A stretch of 64,000 nt of DNA from BPGX01 sp037447455 (GTDB lineage Bacteria; Bacteroidota; Bacteroidia; B-17B0; Aurantibacillaceae): positions 124,001 through 188,000 of the forward strand of contig JBBIGQ010000001.1 of the NCBI GenBank assembly GCA_037447455.1. The letters are read 5' to 3'. The notes under the pieces were generated by a model that was given only the letters and a program-made list of their open reading frames with translations, searched no databases and was not told the origin of the DNA. Positions 1-9,723 of the stretch are shown piece after piece. Every line of letters begins with the position of its first letter. Positions within the stretch are counted from its first letter, which is position 1. The translations under genes and the position numbers were made by a program.

Positions 1-113
1 GTTTTGACTTAAATGAAGTAGCGCCTGCAAAAAATAACGATTGGGATGCGAATGTAGCCGCCCGATTATTATACAGAATCATCAACATTGCTCAAAGAAG
101 CAGAAAAAAATAA
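1..113 (+). CDS. C-terminal end of an unidentified protein (partial)
   Basis: An open frame enters from the left edge (first full codon at base 3) and ends at a TAA at 111-113. It gives about 36 residues, including NDWDANVAARLLYRI and a basic tail ending QRSRKK. It lies on the same strand as the acyltransferase gene about 180 bases downstream. The fragment is too short to assign to a family and I do not recognise it. It could also be a chance open frame, but its amino-acid composition looks like protein. Confidence 0.5.
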   Translation, partial: FDLNEVAPAKNNDWDANVAARLLYRIINIAQRSRKK

Positions 114-293
114 ATCGGTCAACAAAAGAATTACATTTATCTGTCTTTCAAAAATAAGGTGATTTTACCACTTTTCTGAAAACGCCATTCAGGTTTCTAT
201 GCTATTATTTACTTCAATAGATTTTTTATACCACAAAAAACACTTGCACAAGTTGGCATGTATAAATTTTACTTTTACTACCTTTACCCACAA

Positions 294-1061
294 ATGAAAT
301 CAATCATTAGAACAATTAGTATTGTTTTATGGAAATCATGGTTTACACTCGTTTTTTCTGCTTTGCTTATTTTGTTGTTCCCGTTTTTCTATGTTTTATT
401 AATGACCGGACAATACAAAGCCGTTTACTTTCTAAAGAAAGTGTGGGCATTTTTTATTTGTTTATTGACCGGATTAATTCCTCGCCTCCATTATCCTCAT
501 GAAAAATTTGAGTTCCCGTCTCCTGCTATTGTTGTAGCCAATCATACCTCTTATCTGGATATTTTATTCAGTGTATTTTATGTAAAGAAGCCCGCGATAT
601 ATATGGGTAAAGCAGAGCTTTTAAAAATTCCTTTATTCAATATTTTCTTTAAGTATTTAGATATTCCTGTTCGCCGCCAAAATCCTAAAGATGCTGTTCG
701 CGCCTTTGAAAAAGCAGCAGAATGGATTGATAAAGGATATGTTGTCATTATTTTTCCGGAAGGTACTATCTCGCCTCACGGTATTCTTAAACCATTTAAG
801 ACCGGGGCTTTTAAATTAGCCATTCAAAAAAAAGTACCCATTGTACCGGCCGTTAATCTGAACAATTGGCACTTATTGGAAAACGGCGGCTTTTTCAAAA
901 GTAACGGGTTTCCAGGAATAGCACATATTGCTGTAGGCAAACCAATAGACACCCATTCCTATTCAGAAGAAAATTTAGTAGATTTGCAAAGTAAGATCCG
1001 AACATTCATTGAAACAGAATTAAAGCAATATTATGAAAAAAATCAACGAAGAATTAATTGA
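294..1061 (+). CDS. plsC: 1-acyl-sn-glycerol-3-phosphate acyltransferase (PlsC family)
   Basis: Lysophospholipid acyltransferase that would transfer a fatty acyl chain to lysophosphatidate at the inner membrane during phospholipid synthesis. The protein shows the family's HX4D block (NHTSYLD) and the later FPEGT motif. A hydrophobic N-terminal stretch serves as membrane anchor. The frame opens at an ATG at 258, but the ATG at 294 (KSIIRTISIVLW follows) gives a normal N-terminus just before the membrane segment. The bases around 263-270 also resemble a -7 promoter element, so I prefer 294 (255 aa). Its end overlaps gatC by 29 bases, so the two are probably co-transcribed. Related lipid A or ornithine-lipid acyltransferases share these motifs, so substrate is inferred. 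Confidence 0.85.
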   Translation: MKSIIRTISIVLWKSWFTLVFSALLILLFPFFYVLLMTGQYKAVYFLKKVWAFFICLLTGLIPRLHYPHEKFEFPSPAIVVANHTSYLDILFSVFYVKKPAIYMGKAELLKIPLFNIFFKYLDIPVRRQNPKDAVRAFEKAAEWIDKGYVVIIFPEGTISPHGILKPFKTGAFKLAIQKKVPIVPAVNLNNWHLLENGGFFKSNGFPGIAHIAVGKPIDTHSYSEENLVDLQSKIRTFIETELKQYYEKNQRRIN

Positions 1062-1323
1062 CCAACTGGCACATCTCGCCCGTTTAGAGTTTTCGCCTGA
1101 GGAAAAAGAAAAAATTTTACAAGACCTCAACAGAATATTAGAATATATCGATCAACTCAATGAACTTAACACAGACGATATTGAACCTTTAATCTATTTA
1201 TCCCCCAACAAATCTGTTACCAGAGAAGACAAGGTCATAGAAACCTTGAAAAAAAGCGATGCTCTCAGCAATGCTCCACAAAAAGATTCAGATTATTTTA
1301 GAGTACCAAAAGTCATTCAGTAA
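1033..1323 (+). CDS. gatC: Asp-tRNA(Asn)/Glu-tRNA(Gln) amidotransferase subunit C
   Basis: Small subunit of the GatCAB complex, which converts misacylated Glu-tRNA(Gln) or Asp-tRNA(Asn) to the correct amidated form. GatC holds GatA and GatB together. The 96 aa length is normal. The family pattern is clear: an N-terminal helix with LAHLARLEFSPEE, then ILEYIDQLNELNTDDIEPL, and a C-terminal segment ending DYFRVPKVIQ. It overlaps the acyltransferase by 29 bases, and the next gene starts 11 bases after its stop. gatA and gatB are not in this window. Confidence 0.93.
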   Translation: MKKINEELIDQLAHLARLEFSPEEKEKILQDLNRILEYIDQLNELNTDDIEPLIYLSPNKSVTREDKVIETLKKSDALSNAPQKDSDYFRVPKVIQ

Positions 1324-1333
1324 TTTTATTAAA

Positions 1334-3820
1334 ATGAAATGGATTGTTTTATACATGATGTGTTGTTGTTATGTTTTTGTGTCTGTAGGTCAAACAATGA
1401 AAACAAAAAAATGGCGTAGAACAGAAGTAGATTCTTTGAATGAAGCGCACCTTCTGATGGAAGAAGGTAATTATTATTTAGCATACCCGATATTTGAAGA
1501 CATATATAAGCACCACCCCAATGAAGTTTATTTAAAATATGTGTTGGGTAAATTGTCTCTTACCAGAAGCGATAAGTACGACCTTGCACTCAAACTATTA
1601 GAAGAAAGCTACTCATCCAATCAAAAAATAAGTGGCATACTCTTTGATTTAGCAAAAGCGTGCCATTATAATTATCAATTTGATAAGGCAGAAGAATTTA
1701 TAACTCAGTTTCTTTCTCAAAAGAAAATTTCACCGGAAGAAAAGACCAACGCTTTGATTTTGAAAAACTATATTCAGAATGCAAAAGTATTGTATTCCAG
1801 CCCAACAAAAGCAAAAGTATTTAATATCGGAAAACCACTAAACTCTGAATGGGATGAATATGTCCCTGTCATTACTACTGATGAAGCTACCATGATTTAT
1901 ACTTACAGAGGAGAAAGAAGTAAAGGAGGGCGACAAAATGCTTCCTTATTACCAGATACAAAAGGTATTTTTTTTGAAGATGTTTTTATCTGCGAAAAAA
2001 TCTTAAACAAATGGGGAGAACCTCAAAGTATTGGAAGCATTAACACCAACTCCCACGATGCAGCCATAGCTATGAGCCCGGATGGGCAAATATTATTCAT
2101 CTACAAAGATGACGGTATTACACACGGTGATATCTATGTTTCTTACGCACTCGGAAACAACGAATTTACACCACCACAAAAATTAAAAGGATTAGTAAAT
2201 TCATATTCGTGGGAAGGCAGTTGTTCTATCACTGCCGATGGCCAAACACTTTATTTTTCCAGTGAAAAACCCGGCGGTTATGGTGGAAAAGATATTTACA
2301 AAGCAACGCTTTTGCCCGATAGCACGTGGGGCAATGTTGTAAATTTGGGAAATGCTATCAACACGCCGTACGATGAAGATGCACCATTTATCCATCCTGA
2401 CGGAGTAACCTTATATTTTAGTTCTAAAGGACACAATAGTATGGGCGACTATGATATATTTATGAGCAGAATGGATTTGTCTGATTCTACTTTCAAACAG
2501 GTAGAAAATATTGGCTATCCTATTAATACGCCGGCCGATGATATTTACTTTGTGTTATCGGCAAGCGGCGAACATGGCTATTATTCCAGTGCCCGCCCGA
2601 ATGGGGTTGGCTTAAAAGACATTTATTTAATAGAAACTAATTTTGAAAATAAACCCGTGAGCATGTTGGTATATGGGGCAGTATTTAAAGATAAAAAAGC
2701 AACAGAGGCCACCATTACTGCATATATTCTGAAAGATGGAAAAGAACAGATTTTTTATCAGACAAAAAGCAATAACACAAAAGGGAAATACTTAATCAAC
2801 TTACCCGCCGGACACGACTTCAAAATTGAATGTAAATTAAATAGCAATTATTTTGAATCCTTTACAATAAGTACCCAGGATTTAAAAGAATACAAAGAAA
2901 AATTACATCTGTTTAATTTTGAAACAACACAACAAGCCCCCATTGTTTCAACACCTACCGTTTCCACGCCTGTTACTACTACTCATTCTGCCACCACTGT
3001 AGATGCCGATAAATTAAACACCGTTCAAAAAGAAACATACGAATATTCAAAAAATTACGGAGATGTGAGTGTAGAAGGTTTAATTTTCAAAGTACAGATT
3101 GCGGCTTACAAGTATCCTAAAAATTATTCGTATGTCCACCTGAAAGGATTAGGGAAAATTGAAACAATACAATTAGAAGATGGGCTTACACGATTTACAA
3201 TAGGCGGCGATTTCAAAACATTGAACGAGGCCTTTCGGCATAATTTAAACGTCATCAAAGCCGGACAAAAAGATGCTTTTGTGCTGGCCATTTATAAAGG
3301 AAAACGCGTCTATTTGTCCGACCTCGTAAAAATGGGCATTTACATCAAAAAGGACGAACAGTTAGCAAAAGAAATTCAAAAAAAACATCAATCCATTGTT
3401 TCCAATACAATAACAACGTATCAAAATTTATCTGAAGAAAAAACAACTCAAAAAAGTTCTATCAAACCGGACATGACCGGTCTTTATTTAAATCCTTTTC
3501 AACAAAAAATCTATGCTTTGGCAGATAAATATGGACAAGCACAGCGCGATAACCTGTATTTCTCAGTACAAGTCGGAATAACAAAAAATCCTACCAACCC
3601 TGGATTTACTCATCTTAAGAAGTTTGGTAAATTAGAAACCTTTCGTTTGGAAACAGGCGTTTATTCTGTATTTACAGGGCACTTTAAAACACTTAACGAA
3701 GCATTAACACTGAATAAAAAAATCATACAGGCCGGTGTAAAGGATTCTTTTGTTATAAGTTTTTACAATAACAAAAGATATTACATTGATCAACTCATTC
3801 AAAATAAGATTATAGAATGA
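1334..3820 (+). CDS. Secreted TPR / PD40 beta-propeller protein with two SPOR-like repeats
   Basis: An exported 828 aa protein of unknown function. The ATG at 1334 is chosen because it begins a clear signal peptide (MKWIVLYMMCC...SVGQ); the frame is open from 1259 but those extra residues overlap gatC. Order: TPR-like helices (about residues 30-150), then a PD40/WD40-like beta-propeller (about 170-450) with repeated 'SADGQTLYFSSEKPGG..DIY' blades. A short beta-sandwich (about 460-540) and a Thr/Pro-rich linker follow. Two related SPOR-like domains of about 80 residues end the protein, separated by a linker and sharing 'FKTLNEA' and 'IxAGxKDxFV'. Similar Bacteroidota proteins usually end in an OmpA peptidoglycan-binding domain; the paired SPOR-like domains may take that role. 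It is coupled to pcm by an ATGA overlap. Confidence 0.8.
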   Translation: MKWIVLYMMCCCYVFVSVGQTMKTKKWRRTEVDSLNEAHLLMEEGNYYLAYPIFEDIYKHHPNEVYLKYVLGKLSLTRSDKYDLALKLLEESYSSNQKISGILFDLAKACHYNYQFDKAEEFITQFLSQKKISPEEKTNALILKNYIQNAKVLYSSPTKAKVFNIGKPLNSEWDEYVPVITTDEATMIYTYRGERSKGGRQNASLLPDTKGIFFEDVFICEKILNKWGEPQSIGSINTNSHDAAIAMSPDGQILFIYKDDGITHGDIYVSYALGNNEFTPPQKLKGLVNSYSWEGSCSITADGQTLYFSSEKPGGYGGKDIYKATLLPDSTWGNVVNLGNAINTPYDEDAPFIHPDGVTLYFSSKGHNSMGDYDIFMSRMDLSDSTFKQVENIGYPINTPADDIYFVLSASGEHGYYSSARPNGVGLKDIYLIETNFENKPVSMLVYGAVFKDKKATEATITAYILKDGKEQIFYQTKSNNTKGKYLINLPAGHDFKIECKLNSNYFESFTISTQDLKEYKEKLHLFNFETTQQAPIVSTPTVSTPVTTTHSATTVDADKLNTVQKETYEYSKNYGDVSVEGLIFKVQIAAYKYPKNYSYVHLKGLGKIETIQLEDGLTRFTIGGDFKTLNEAFRHNLNVIKAGQKDAFVLAIYKGKRVYLSDLVKMGIYIKKDEQLAKEIQKKHQSIVSNTITTYQNLSEEKTTQKSSIKPDMTGLYLNPFQQKIYALADKYGQAQRDNLYFSVQVGITKNPTNPGFTHLKKFGKLETFRLETGVYSVFTGHFKTLNEALTLNKKIIQAGVKDSFVISFYNNKRYYIDQLIQNKIIE

Positions 3821-4563
3821 TGAATAACAGAAAATATATTTTTTTAAATAAAGTTGAACTTTCCGAAAAAGAGCGCATACTTTTAGAAGGAAAAAGAAAA
3901 CAATTGCTCAAACAATTGGAAAAAAAAGGCATTAAAGATAAAAATGTTTTAAATGCTATCGGAAAAATTCCAAGGCATTTGTTTTTTGATTTAAAAAATT
4001 TTCAATACGATGAAAGCAAGGGTAAACTGATTTCTCACGGCATATCTGTAATGTTAGATTTTGTGTATGATAATAAGGCCTTGCCCATTGGCTTTGGTCA
4101 AACCATTTCGCATCCCTACACGGTGGCATTTCAAACACAGGTCTTGCAAGTTCAGCCCAATGACAAAGTGCTTGAAATTGGTACAGGATCCGGATATCAA
4201 ACGGCTGTCTTATTAGAATTAGGTGCTATTGTATACAGCATCGAACGTATTGAAGAACTTTATCAGAGAAGCAAAGAAATTTTAGAGTTTTTGGAATACA
4301 GAAAGTTTCATTTAAAACACGACGATGGCTATTTGGGCTGGCCTGAAGAAGCGCCTTTCGATAAAATTATAGTTACAGCTTCTGCTTTACAAGTCCCTGA
4401 AAAATTACTCTTTCAATTATCTCTTGGTGGAAAAATGATTGTACCCATTGAACAGAATAATAAAACGGAACTATTTTTATTTACCAGAAAAGAAAACAAC
4501 ACGTTTATTAAAGAAAACCTTGGTGAATGTGCCTTCGTGCCCATGTTATTTAATAAAGAGTAA
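3817..4563 (+). CDS. pcm: Protein-L-isoaspartate O-methyltransferase
   Basis: Repairs isoaspartyl damage in ageing proteins by S-adenosylmethionine-dependent methylation. The 248 aa protein has the family signature LPIGFGQTISHPYTVAFQT, the SAM-binding loop VLEIGTGSGYQTAVL and the post-core FDKIIVTAS segment. Residues 1-40 are an N-terminal extension of charged helices. The start overlaps the stop of the upstream propeller gene (ATGA). A second ATG three bases later is equally possible. Confidence 0.93.
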   Translation: MMNNRKYIFLNKVELSEKERILLEGKRKQLLKQLEKKGIKDKNVLNAIGKIPRHLFFDLKNFQYDESKGKLISHGISVMLDFVYDNKALPIGFGQTISHPYTVAFQTQVLQVQPNDKVLEIGTGSGYQTAVLLELGAIVYSIERIEELYQRSKEILEFLEYRKFHLKHDDGYLGWPEEAPFDKIIVTASALQVPEKLLFQLSLGGKMIVPIEQNNKTELFLFTRKENNTFIKENLGECAFVPMLFNKE

Positions 4564-4642
4564 ATATTTTTGCCTATGTTTTCTGTCAAATTGTCTTTTA
4601 TCTAAAATGGAATAATTTTTGTTGTAATTGAAAAAACTTTTT

Positions 4643-5353
4643 ATGATGTACTATGATCCGTTTTTACTTTTGCTGAGTGTAGTATTGATGGTAGTAGGGC
4701 TTATTGTGAGTTCTACTTTAAAAAGCAAATTCAGAGAATACAGTATGGATCCATTGCCAAATGGAATGAGCGGAAAAGATATTGCAGAAAAAATGTTGAG
4801 AGATAATGGCATTTATGACGTGAAAGTAATTTCTGTTGAAGGAGAATTGACGGATCACTACAATCCTATCAACAAATCAATCAATTTGAGTACGGAGGTA
4901 TATTATGGCAAACACATCTCGGCTGCTGCCGTGGCAGCTCACGAATGCGGGCATGCTGTTCAACACGCTACAGCATATAGTATGCTCATGTTGAGAAGTC
5001 AATTAGTGCCGGTGGTTCAGATTAGTTCTACTTTAATGAATTTGTTAGTGATTGGTCTTGCTTTTGCCGGCGCAATGATGCCGCAGTTGTTGAATACCTT
5101 CTTATTGATTTTTATTATTGGTCAAAGTATTGTAACAGTATTCAGTTTAGTTACATTACCCGTAGAAATTGATGCCAGCAGAAGAGCACTGAAATGGCTG
5201 AATAACACAAATATCTTATACGGGGATAAATACTATAAAGCAAAAGATGCTTTAAAATGGGCAGCATATACCTATGTAGTAGCGGCTATTGGTGCTATTG
5301 CGACCTTGTTGTATTACCTCTGGCGCTACACACAAAATAGAAATAGTGAATAA
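4643..5353 (+). CDS. YugP-type membrane zinc metallopeptidase
   Basis: Predicted integral-membrane neutral zinc peptidase (Zn_peptidase_2 family; Bacillus YugP is the named relative). The zinc site is visible as HECGHAVQ, an HExxH-type motif in which the Cys is usual for this family. A first membrane segment lies right at the N-terminus (YYDPFLLLLSVVLMVVGLIV), two hydrophobic stretches follow the HECGH site, and another is at the C-terminus. The frame could open at a TTG at 4628, but family members begin with a short M-Y-Y-D/F-P segment, which fits the ATG at 4643 (236 aa). The substrate is unknown. Confidence 0.85.
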   Translation: MMYYDPFLLLLSVVLMVVGLIVSSTLKSKFREYSMDPLPNGMSGKDIAEKMLRDNGIYDVKVISVEGELTDHYNPINKSINLSTEVYYGKHISAAAVAAHECGHAVQHATAYSMLMLRSQLVPVVQISSTLMNLLVIGLAFAGAMMPQLLNTFLLIFIIGQSIVTVFSLVTLPVEIDASRRALKWLNNTNILYGDKYYKAKDALKWAAYTYVVAAIGAIATLLYYLWRYTQNRNSE

Positions 5354-5901
5354 AGAATTGGTTATTTGTTTTCAGGAAATGGTTAAAATACCTGTTGAAT
5401 AGTTGGGGCAGAATTGAGATGAACAATCTCTTTCCCTCGTAACCCAACTGAATAACATTCCCAAACTGAATAGTACATTAAAATCTATAAATTACTCCTT
5501 CCATGCATTGAATACTACTATACGGTAACACAACGTTTATTTTGGAAAATGAAGGCAATACCGTTACTCCTAAAAATATCTCTAACTTATTAGAGATAAT
5601 TTCCATTTTAACTCTGGATGTAATACTAATTATTCCAAAAATTTTGCTGCTACTCCGGTTGTTTTCATAAAATCCATTTTACTTCCCAAAATTAAAAAAT
5701 ATTTTTCAAATAGATAAAAATTTCTTATTAAAAGTGTAAGTATATCTGAATAATGATGGATTGGGTTGAGTGAAAGGCATTTTTACTACTCATGCGTTTA
5801 CTAAAATATTCGTGTATTTGTGATAGTTTATTTAACCCCAAATACCCTCATTAGTTTTCACTATTTCCATTAAAATCCTTTTCTTTGCTCAAAAAATTAA
5901 A
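5354..5901. other. 548-base intergenic region; possible decayed coding remnant
   Basis: No intact gene is visible between the zinc peptidase and the YfhO gene. A perfect inverted repeat, ATCTCTAA-CTTA-TTAGAGAT, lies at 5578-5597; it has no following T-run and is not an obvious terminator. On the minus strand, codons 5678 down to 5478 stay open for 66 residues between two stops, with protein-like composition (…EIFLGVTVLPSFSKIN…) but no start codon at the upstream end. It may be a gene fragment. I do not recognise it. Confidence 0.3.
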
Positions 5902-8460
5902 ATGTTAGAGAAAATTAATTCCAGCTGGAAATGGGCAAGCATTTTTGCTATCCTTGTATTTGTTTTATTAACAGTATTGTATTTTAAACCTATGTACTTT
6001 GAAGGCAAAGTGCTGAATCAAGGTGATATTATTCGTCATAAAGCGATGAGTAAAGAAATAACGGACTATAGAGAAAAGTATCATAAAGAACCTTTATGGA
6101 CCAATTCTATGTTTGGCGGTATGCCAGCTTATCAAATCTCAACCGAATATAGTGGTAGCTGGCTTTCGTTCATTGATAAGGCATTTAAATTATTTTTACC
6201 TCATCCTTCTGGTTATGTGTTTTTGTATGGAATTAGTTTTTTTATTTTAATGCTTATTCTTCGGGCGCCTTATCTTTTAGGAGTTTCAGCGGCTATTGCT
6301 TACGCTCTATCTTCTTATTTTTTAATTATCATTGAAGCGGGGCACAATTCTAAAGCCAATGCTATTGGATATATGCCGCTGGTGGTAGCGGCTTTATTTG
6401 TTTTATTCAAACAAAACCAGTGGCTGGGCTTTTTATTATCCGCATTGTTTTGGGCTTTGGAAATAAACGCTAATCACTTGCAAATCACCTACTATTTAGC
6501 ACTTATGATTTTTATTTTTTGGTTATACTGGTTTTATGAGTCACTGCAATCCAAAACCATAAAAAATTTTCTTATACGGTCGGGATTCTTAGGAATTGCC
6601 ATCGCTTTGGCTATATTACCCAACATGGGCAACTTACTCACTACTTACGAATATGGCAAATATTCTACACGAGGTAAAAGTGAATTAACTATAAAGGAAG
6701 ATTTGAAGCCCAATAAAGACATTAAAACAAGCGGACTTGATAAAGATTATGCCACACAATGGAGTTATGGAATAGGAGAAACATTGACCTTCCTGATACC
6801 TGACTTTAAAGGCGGCGCTTCCAAATCTATTGCAGCCGCTGATCCTAATGCACTAAAAAATATTCCTTCCGAAATGCGTGAAATAGTCGCCGGACAATCG
6901 GCCTACTTTGGACCACAGCCCTTTACAAGCGGTCCTGTTTATCTTGGTGCTATTGTTGTTTTTCTGATGATAATAGGATTCTTCATTCTTCCAAAAGAAT
7001 GGAAAAGACCGTTAATAATTGTAACATTTTTATCTATCTTTCTGGCATGGGGAAAAAATTTTATGCTACTCACAGATATTTTTATGGATTATGTACCGGG
7101 ATATAACAAATTTCGTGCAGTGTCTATGATTTTAGTTTTGGCAGAATTTACAATCCCTCTGCTTGCCGCTCTTTGTTTATATTATCTTACTTTGCCAGAG
7201 TATCAAAAAATTAAATTAGGCAATAAAGAAATAGATACTAAAAAGTTAACTCTCTGGACATTTATAATAGTAGGCGGTTTCTGTTTAATCAACTATCTAG
7301 CCCCCGGTCTGTTTAATTCATTTAAATCCAGAGAGGAAGAAATGTTGTTAATGAACGAATACGTAAAAGCAGGTTACCCAAAAGAAAAAGTCAGTAAATA
7401 TATTCAGCAAATGATGCCACATTTAGAAACAGCGCGTAAAAATATCGTTCAATCCGATGCTCTCCGCTCTTTTATATTCATTGTTTTATTTTACTTTTTC
7501 TTGTGGGCACATTTCAGAAAAAAAATAAATACAACGATGTTATTTTTAGCATTCGGAACGTTTTCTGCTATCGATCTATATACGGCCGATAAAAGATATT
7601 TTGGGAATACCACTTTTGTACCCAAAAACAGTATCCAACAAATGTTTACACCTTCCGAAGCCGATCAAATGATTTTACAGGATACAACAAAATATTACAG
7701 AGTTTTAAATCTTGCCACCAATACATTCAACGATGCCAATACCTCTTACTTTCATAAATCAGTAGGGGGCTATCACGGCGCTAAACTAAAGAAATATCAG
7801 GAACTCATTGATTTTCATTTAAGCAAAGAAATCCAATGGTTTTATCAACAACTCAACAAAATAGCCGGTGCCGATACATTACTAGAAACACAAATACTTC
7901 CTTCACTTCAGGTCATCAATATGCTGAATACAAAATATATTTTATTACCAGTGAAATCGGGCTCCATTCCAATGCCCAATAATTCTGCCAATGGTAACGC
8001 GTGGTTTGTACAACAAATTATTTCCGTAACCAATGCCGATAGTGAAATTGTCAAACTTTATTCTCTCAACACTAAAACGCAGGCCGTTATTCAGGAAAAA
8101 AACAAATTGCCACAGCTTAAAAACAGATACTCCGGAAAAGGTAAAATTTATCTGACCCACTATGCTCCTAATGAACTCCAATATACTTCCATATCGGATG
8201 GCGAACAATTTGCTGTATTTTCAGACATTTATTATCCCAAAGGATGGAATGCTTATGTAGATGGACAATTACAACCACACACCTGTGTAAATTATGTGCT
8301 GCGTGGTATGATAATTCCCAAAGGCACACACAGTATTACATTTAAATTTGAACCAACTTCATATAAAATTGGTAATAGCATTGCTTATGTAGGTTCTACG
8401 TTGATTTATCTCATCTTAGCAGGAATTGTCTGGATGATCTGGAAAATAATTAAGAAATGA
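5902..8460 (+). CDS. YfhO family polytopic membrane protein
   Basis: An 852 aa membrane protein with about 12 hydrophobic segments and a C-terminal soluble beta domain before a last helix. Residues 60-75 carry 'LWTNSMFGGMPAYQI', characteristic of the Bacteroidota YfhO family (GT-C-like fold). Bacillus YfhO is implicated in glycosylating lipoteichoic acid. Here a role in moving a sugar from a lipid carrier onto a surface polymer is only inferred. It overlaps coaBC by four bases (ATGA), but that gene is functionally unrelated. Confidence 0.85.
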   Translation: MLEKINSSWKWASIFAILVFVLLTVLYFKPMYFEGKVLNQGDIIRHKAMSKEITDYREKYHKEPLWTNSMFGGMPAYQISTEYSGSWLSFIDKAFKLFLPHPSGYVFLYGISFFILMLILRAPYLLGVSAAIAYALSSYFLIIIEAGHNSKANAIGYMPLVVAALFVLFKQNQWLGFLLSALFWALEINANHLQITYYLALMIFIFWLYWFYESLQSKTIKNFLIRSGFLGIAIALAILPNMGNLLTTYEYGKYSTRGKSELTIKEDLKPNKDIKTSGLDKDYATQWSYGIGETLTFLIPDFKGGASKSIAAADPNALKNIPSEMREIVAGQSAYFGPQPFTSGPVYLGAIVVFLMIIGFFILPKEWKRPLIIVTFLSIFLAWGKNFMLLTDIFMDYVPGYNKFRAVSMILVLAEFTIPLLAALCLYYLTLPEYQKIKLGNKEIDTKKLTLWTFIIVGGFCLINYLAPGLFNSFKSREEEMLLMNEYVKAGYPKEKVSKYIQQMMPHLETARKNIVQSDALRSFIFIVLFYFFLWAHFRKKINTTMLFLAFGTFSAIDLYTADKRYFGNTTFVPKNSIQQMFTPSEADQMILQDTTKYYRVLNLATNTFNDANTSYFHKSVGGYHGAKLKKYQELIDFHLSKEIQWFYQQLNKIAGADTLLETQILPSLQVINMLNTKYILLPVKSGSIPMPNNSANGNAWFVQQIISVTNADSEIVKLYSLNTKTQAVIQEKNKLPQLKNRYSGKGKIYLTHYAPNELQYTSISDGEQFAVFSDIYYPKGWNAYVDGQLQPHTCVNYVLRGMIIPKGTHSITFKFEPTSYKIGNSIAYVGSTLIYLILAGIVWMIWKIIKK

Positions 8461-9671
8461 CTAAGAAAAAATTTAATGTCTTAATCGGAATTACAGGTGG
8501 TATTGCCGCCTATAAAATTCCCTTCTTGGTTCGTTTATTCATTCAGAAAGGACATGATGTAAAAATCATTTTGACAGAATCTGCAGAAAGTTTTGTAACC
8601 CGGGAAACCCTGTCCGTTTTATCCAAAAATCCAGTGTATACTTCGTTTTTCAATGAAAAAAGAGAGTGGAACAATCACGTACATCTGGCTGATTGGGCAG
8701 ATATTATGGTAATAGCACCAGCCACTGCCAACACTATAGCCAAAATGACCAATGGATACTGCGATAATCTTTTAATGGCTACTTATTTATCTTTCACCAA
8801 AAAAGTAATTATTGCACCCGCAATGGATGCAGAAATGTGGTTGCATCTAACCACACAAAATAATTTGTACCAATTACAACACAGAAAACACCACCTTATA
8901 CTGCCAGTAGAATACGGTGAGCTGGCCAGCGGAATACAAGGATGGGGAAGAATGCTTGAACCCAATGAAATTTTTCGTCACACCCTGAAAATTCTTTATC
9001 AATCACAAGAACTCCTTGATAAAAAATTTTTAATCACTGCCGGCTCTACCTATGAATCCATTGATCCGGTGCGATTTATTGGAAACAGAAGCTCCGGAAA
9101 AACCGGCATCGCCATTGCAGAAGAATTAGCCCTTCGCGGTGCAGAAGTTGTTTTGGTACATGGAAATATACAAGCATCTTTACCCGTTAATACAACTATA
9201 CGTGCTATTAAAACAGAAACAGCAAACGAAATGTTTAATGAATGTGTAAAAGTTTTTCCGGAAATGCACGGTGCTATATTAGCAGCCGCTGTAGCTGATT
9301 ATACACCCGTTGCAATGACTAATGAAAAAATTAAAAAAACGGAAAATACGTTTCAACTTACTCTCCAGAAAACAAAAGACATTCTGAAAACATTAGGAAC
9401 TCAAAAAAGACAAAATCAACTTCTGGCGGGCTTTGCATTAGAAACAAACAATGTGATAGAGAATGCTATAAAAAAATTAACTTCTAAAAATGCCGATGTG
9501 ATTTTTGCTAATCACTGCTCAGATGAAAATCCTGCGTTTAATGTAGATGAAAATGAACTAATAGTTGTATACAAAAACAAAGAAGTAAAAAATTTAGGTA
9601 AACATAAAAAGTATATATTGGCTGAAAAAATTGTAGATGAAATAGCACAATTGCTTACCACATTTAATTAA
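8457..9671 (+). CDS. coaBC: Bifunctional phosphopantothenoylcysteine decarboxylase / phosphopantothenate-cysteine ligase
   Basis: Catalyses two consecutive steps of coenzyme A synthesis: joining cysteine to 4'-phosphopantothenate (CoaB half) and decarboxylating the product (CoaC half, FMN-dependent). The N-terminal half shows GITGGIAAYK, the His-containing segment NHVHLADWADIMVIAPATANT and PAMDAEMW (the PxMNxxMW motif with Asp for Asn). The C-terminal half begins near residue 190 with LITAGSTYESIDPVRFIGNRSSG and contains AAAVADYTP. The length of 404 aa is typical. It overlaps the YfhO gene by four bases and converges with the sulfate operon. Confidence 0.95.
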   Translation: MTKKKFNVLIGITGGIAAYKIPFLVRLFIQKGHDVKIILTESAESFVTRETLSVLSKNPVYTSFFNEKREWNNHVHLADWADIMVIAPATANTIAKMTNGYCDNLLMATYLSFTKKVIIAPAMDAEMWLHLTTQNNLYQLQHRKHHLILPVEYGELASGIQGWGRMLEPNEIFRHTLKILYQSQELLDKKFLITAGSTYESIDPVRFIGNRSSGKTGIAIAEELALRGAEVVLVHGNIQASLPVNTTIRAIKTETANEMFNECVKVFPEMHGAILAAAVADYTPVAMTNEKIKKTENTFQLTLQKTKDILKTLGTQKRQNQLLAGFALETNNVIENAIKKLTSKNADVIFANHCSDENPAFNVDENELIVVYKNKEVKNLGKHKKYILAEKIVDEIAQLLTTFN

Positions 9672-9723
9672 TTATATCCGGAATTATTTTTAACTGAATA
9701 CAGCTTAGAATTGGTCTGAAAAT

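Noticed and set aside
258..293. ATG at 258 as start of the acyltransferase
   Set aside because: The extra 12 residues (aromatic-rich) precede a better start at 294; kept only as a possibility.
4628..4642. TTG start for the zinc metallopeptidase
   Set aside because: The ATG at 4643 gives the family-typical N-terminus just before the first membrane helix.
5578..5597. Hairpin read as a rho-independent terminator of the zinc peptidase gene
   Set aside because: It is over 220 bases past the stop, AT-rich, and has no T-run.
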